Source: CANKHA01 sp034668785 (GTDB lineage: Bacteria > Pseudomonadota > Alphaproteobacteria > Rhizobiales > Xanthobacteraceae). From it: a DNA stretch of 7,757 nucleotides. The position numbers were made by a program, and so were the translations under genes. Under the pieces are notes generated by a model. The model saw only the letters and a program-made list of their open reading frames with translations, ran no database searches and was not told the DNA's origin. The stretch's first letter is position 1. Each line of letters begins with the position of its first letter. Shown in pieces: positions 6,823-7,757 of the stretch. The stretch lies in NCBI GenBank assembly GCA_034668785.1, contig JAXDOS010000177.1, positions 1 through 7,757 of the forward strand, read 5' to 3'.

Positions 6823-6850
6823 GGGACGGTCGGGCCTAAGCCCGCTCCTT
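6823..6850 (-). promoter_or_regulatory. kup: Unusual kup translation start: Shine-Dalgarno, hairpin, ATG
   Basis: Reading the minus strand, AAGGAG (6850-6845) is followed at once by a CGGGC-TTAG-GCCCG hairpin (6844-6831) and then 8 bases to the ATG at 6822. Linear spacing is 22 bases, too far for normal initiation; folding out the 14-base hairpin leaves 8 bases, near ideal. The geometry is seen directly; the function is inference. Confidence 0.4.
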
Positions 6851-7000
6851 GGTGCACCGCAATATGGTGCCGGCGGCTCTATAACGCGCCGCCTACCCTT
6901 TCGTCGTTAAATCCTCATGCCGGGCCCGCGCTCCAGCCATGCGCGATTAAATGTCAGGGCGACTGTCCCAAATACACGTGTATTCAGCGGGCTTTAGACC
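6851..7000. other. Non-coding gap between kup and the kup remnant, with several dyads
   Basis: No gene is seen here. The gap holds a -10-like TATAGA for kup (6883-6878, minus strand) framed by GGCGGC (6872-6877) and GCCGCC (6888-6893), an 8-bp palindrome GGTGCACC (6851-6858), and a perfect 14-bp palindrome AATACACGTGTATT (6971-6984). I find no convincing -35 for kup. This was probably the spacer between two tandem kup genes. Confidence 0.5.
6971..6984. promoter_or_regulatory. Perfect 14-bp palindrome AATACACGTGTATT
   Basis: It has a CACGTG core, lies 16 bases past the stop of the kup remnant and about 150 bases ahead of the intact kup start. No T run follows on either strand, so a protein-binding site is more likely than a terminator. 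No specific regulator can be named. Confidence 0.35.
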
Positions 7001-7128
7001 TTATACCGTCACTTGCGTTCCCACTTCCACGACGCGCCCGGTTGGAATCTGGAAGAAGTCCGTCGCGTCGCTCGCCGATTTGGCCAGGGCGATGAACAAA
7101 CGATCCTGCCACTTCGGCATGCCGGAAT
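7001..7128 (-). pseudogene. kup: 3' remnant of a second kup gene
   Basis: The last 41 codons and stop of a tandem kup paralogue. Bases 7001-7126 align without gaps to 4897-5022 of the intact kup, and base identity continues to 7128. The protein from SGMPKWQDRL to GTQVTV is identical in both. Over 7005-7128 I count 13 differences in 124 bases, plus one more at 7004 in the last sense codon; every one is a silent third-position change, and the stop is TAA against TGA. Similarity ends abruptly at 7128/7129. Downstream of the two stops there is no similarity, so this is not a fresh duplication. No start codon with a ribosome site serves it. The same frame runs upstream only to the TAG of the NYN remnant at 7157-7159. 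About 590 N-terminal codons are missing. Confidence 0.93.
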
Positions 7129-7156
7129 CTGATGCACTTTTCCGCGCAGGGGGGTG

Positions 7157-7504
7157 CTATGTCTTTTTTGGCCTGTAGTCCCTAGCATCAAGACAAGTGT
7201 CGTATATATCCCGCTCAATGCGGTACCATTCAGTCCTGTCGATGCCACGAAAATGTTTTACGGCTGGACTATAAGGATATGCTGAAACCACTTTGATCCA
7301 TCTGTCTTGTTCTCGCGAAATGACCTTAATCTCGTCGGCCAGTTCGGACAGGTCTTGGTCTCTACAAAACAATAGTGCGACGTCAAAGTTTCGCTGGTGA
7401 GCTAGCCGGATAACGTCTAGGGCCAATCTCAGATCGATGCCTTTTTCATCACCATCGAGAAAGGTATGGGTACTGACAACCGGTATATGCAATTTCAATC
7501 GGAA
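7157..7504 (-). pseudogene. NYN-domain (LabA/DUF88-like) protein, front end missing
   Basis: The readable part contains DEKGIDLRLALDVIRLAHQRNFDVALLFCRDQDLSELADEI, close to the second half of NYN domains, PIN-like folds often with RNase activity in which conserved acidic residues bind metal (here D of KGID, encoded about 7438-7436, and RDQD, about 7363-7352). It ends in YDTCLDARDYRPKKT, a tail I associate with this family. The first strand with its DGDN-type acidic motif, about 50-60 residues, is absent. The open frame extends to an ATG at 7591, but that stretch runs through a strong terminator and the end of the next gene in another frame, and its translation resembles nothing. No other ATG exists in frame, and TTG codons at 7498 and 7492 have no ribosome site. 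GC is about 46%. Probably a remnant that is not translated as a working protein. Confidence 0.65.
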
Positions 7505-7505
7505 T

Positions 7506-7537
7506 AAAAAGGAGGAGGTCGCGTTATCACGACCTCC
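7506..7537 (-). terminator. Strong intrinsic (Rho-independent) terminator
   Basis: On the minus strand, an 8-bp GC-rich stem (GGAGGTCG, 7537-7530, with CGACCTCC, 7521-7514) and an 8-base loop are followed by TCCTTTTTA (7513-7505). It begins 22 bases past the stop of the gene ending at 7560 and would end that transcript. An adjacent imperfect stem, CCCGT/ACGGG (7536-7540 with 7550-7554), shares two bases with it, so only one of the two can form fully. Confidence 0.88.
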
Positions 7538-7559
7538 CGTCTCTGAGAAACGGGCCGAA

Positions 7560-7757
7560 TTACTTGAAAGTGTAAGTCTGCCCTTTCGCATTGGTCAGGG
7601 TTCGAGACCCCGCATCAATGACGTCATTTCGCCAGCGCCCTGATGGAAAGGTGACGTGAAAGGTGTTGCCTTGGCGTGTCCAACTTCCCTTAGAGATTTT
7701 CCCATTTGGCCGAACATAGATATAGTTTCCGTTCGCCGAATAGGTGCCTATTCCGCC
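7560..7757 (-). CDS. Unrecognised protein, C-terminal 65 residues, 5'-truncated by window edge
   Basis: An open frame enters from beyond base 7757 and stops with TAA at 7562-7560. It has no ATG within the window. The residues read GGIGTYSANGNYIYVRPNG, then KGSWTRQGNTFHVTFPSGRWRNDVID, ending NAKGQTYTFK. I do not recognise the family. The pattern of short alternating hydrophobic and polar runs split by NG, SG, QG and KG turns suggests an all-beta fold of repeated hairpins (GTYSANGNYIYVRPNG, GSWTRQGNTFHVTFPSG, RTLTNAKGQTYTF). There are no cysteines and no membrane segment in this part. A clean terminator follows 22 bases later, which supports a real, expressed gene. GC is near 50%, below the left part of the window. 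Confidence 0.6.
   Translation of the reverse strand, partial: GGIGTYSANGNYIYVRPNGKISKGSWTRQGNTFHVTFPSGRWRNDVIDAGSRTLTNAKGQTYTFK

Noticed and set aside
7001..7120. A short 40-residue frame from the ATG of GMPKWQ in the kup remnant
   Set aside because: No ribosome-binding site, and the peptide is just the cytoplasmic tail of Kup. Treated as part of the remnant.

Overview
The window reads as chromosomal DNA from a GC-rich alphaproteobacterium, most likely of the Hyphomicrobiales (Bradyrhizobium / Rhodopseudomonas type). The clues are the Bug/TctC solute-binding protein paired with a LysR regulator, a PraR-like XRE regulator, evidence for tandem Kup transporters, and 31-bp hairpin repeats of a kind I associate with those genomes. 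This placement is inference from gene content; no rRNA or other marker gene is present.

Layout, left to right. (1) 1-565 (+): the C-terminal part of a lipid A lauroyl-type acyltransferase, cut by the window edge. (2) 566-695: a convergent gap holding two mirror-image 31-bp hairpin repeats, a plausible two-way terminator. (3) 696-2639 (-): an XRE/Cro-CI regulator, then after 100 bp a one-domain rhodanese whose stop overlaps (ATGA) the start of a periplasmic polyamine-binding protein (PotF type). (4) 2640-2791: control region of the XRE gene with two palindromes. (5) 2792-3763 (-) and 3884-4864 (+): a secreted Bug/TctC binding protein and a divergent LysR regulator, with promoter-like sequences that almost coincide on opposite strands. 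(6) 4897-6822 (-): a full-length Kup potassium transporter, ending 32 bp from lysR in convergent orientation. (7) 6823-7757: a region of gene remnants on the minus strand. It holds the last 41 codons of a second kup gene, then an NYN-domain gene that has lost its front end, then a strong intrinsic terminator and the end of an unrecognised gene that runs off the window. GC falls from about two thirds inside kup to about 46% over 7201-7500 (hand count).

The left and middle parts are ordinary housekeeping and transport genes. The right end looks like the edge of an acquired or rearranged segment that destroyed a tandem kup paralogue. The clearest result is that all 14 differences between the two kup copies over the retained 41 codons are silent third-position changes, so the lost paralogue was under selection until it was cut. 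I see no CRISPR array, tRNA, rRNA, transposase or obvious defence system. The best leads for something undescribed are the unrecognised protein at the right edge and what lies beyond it.
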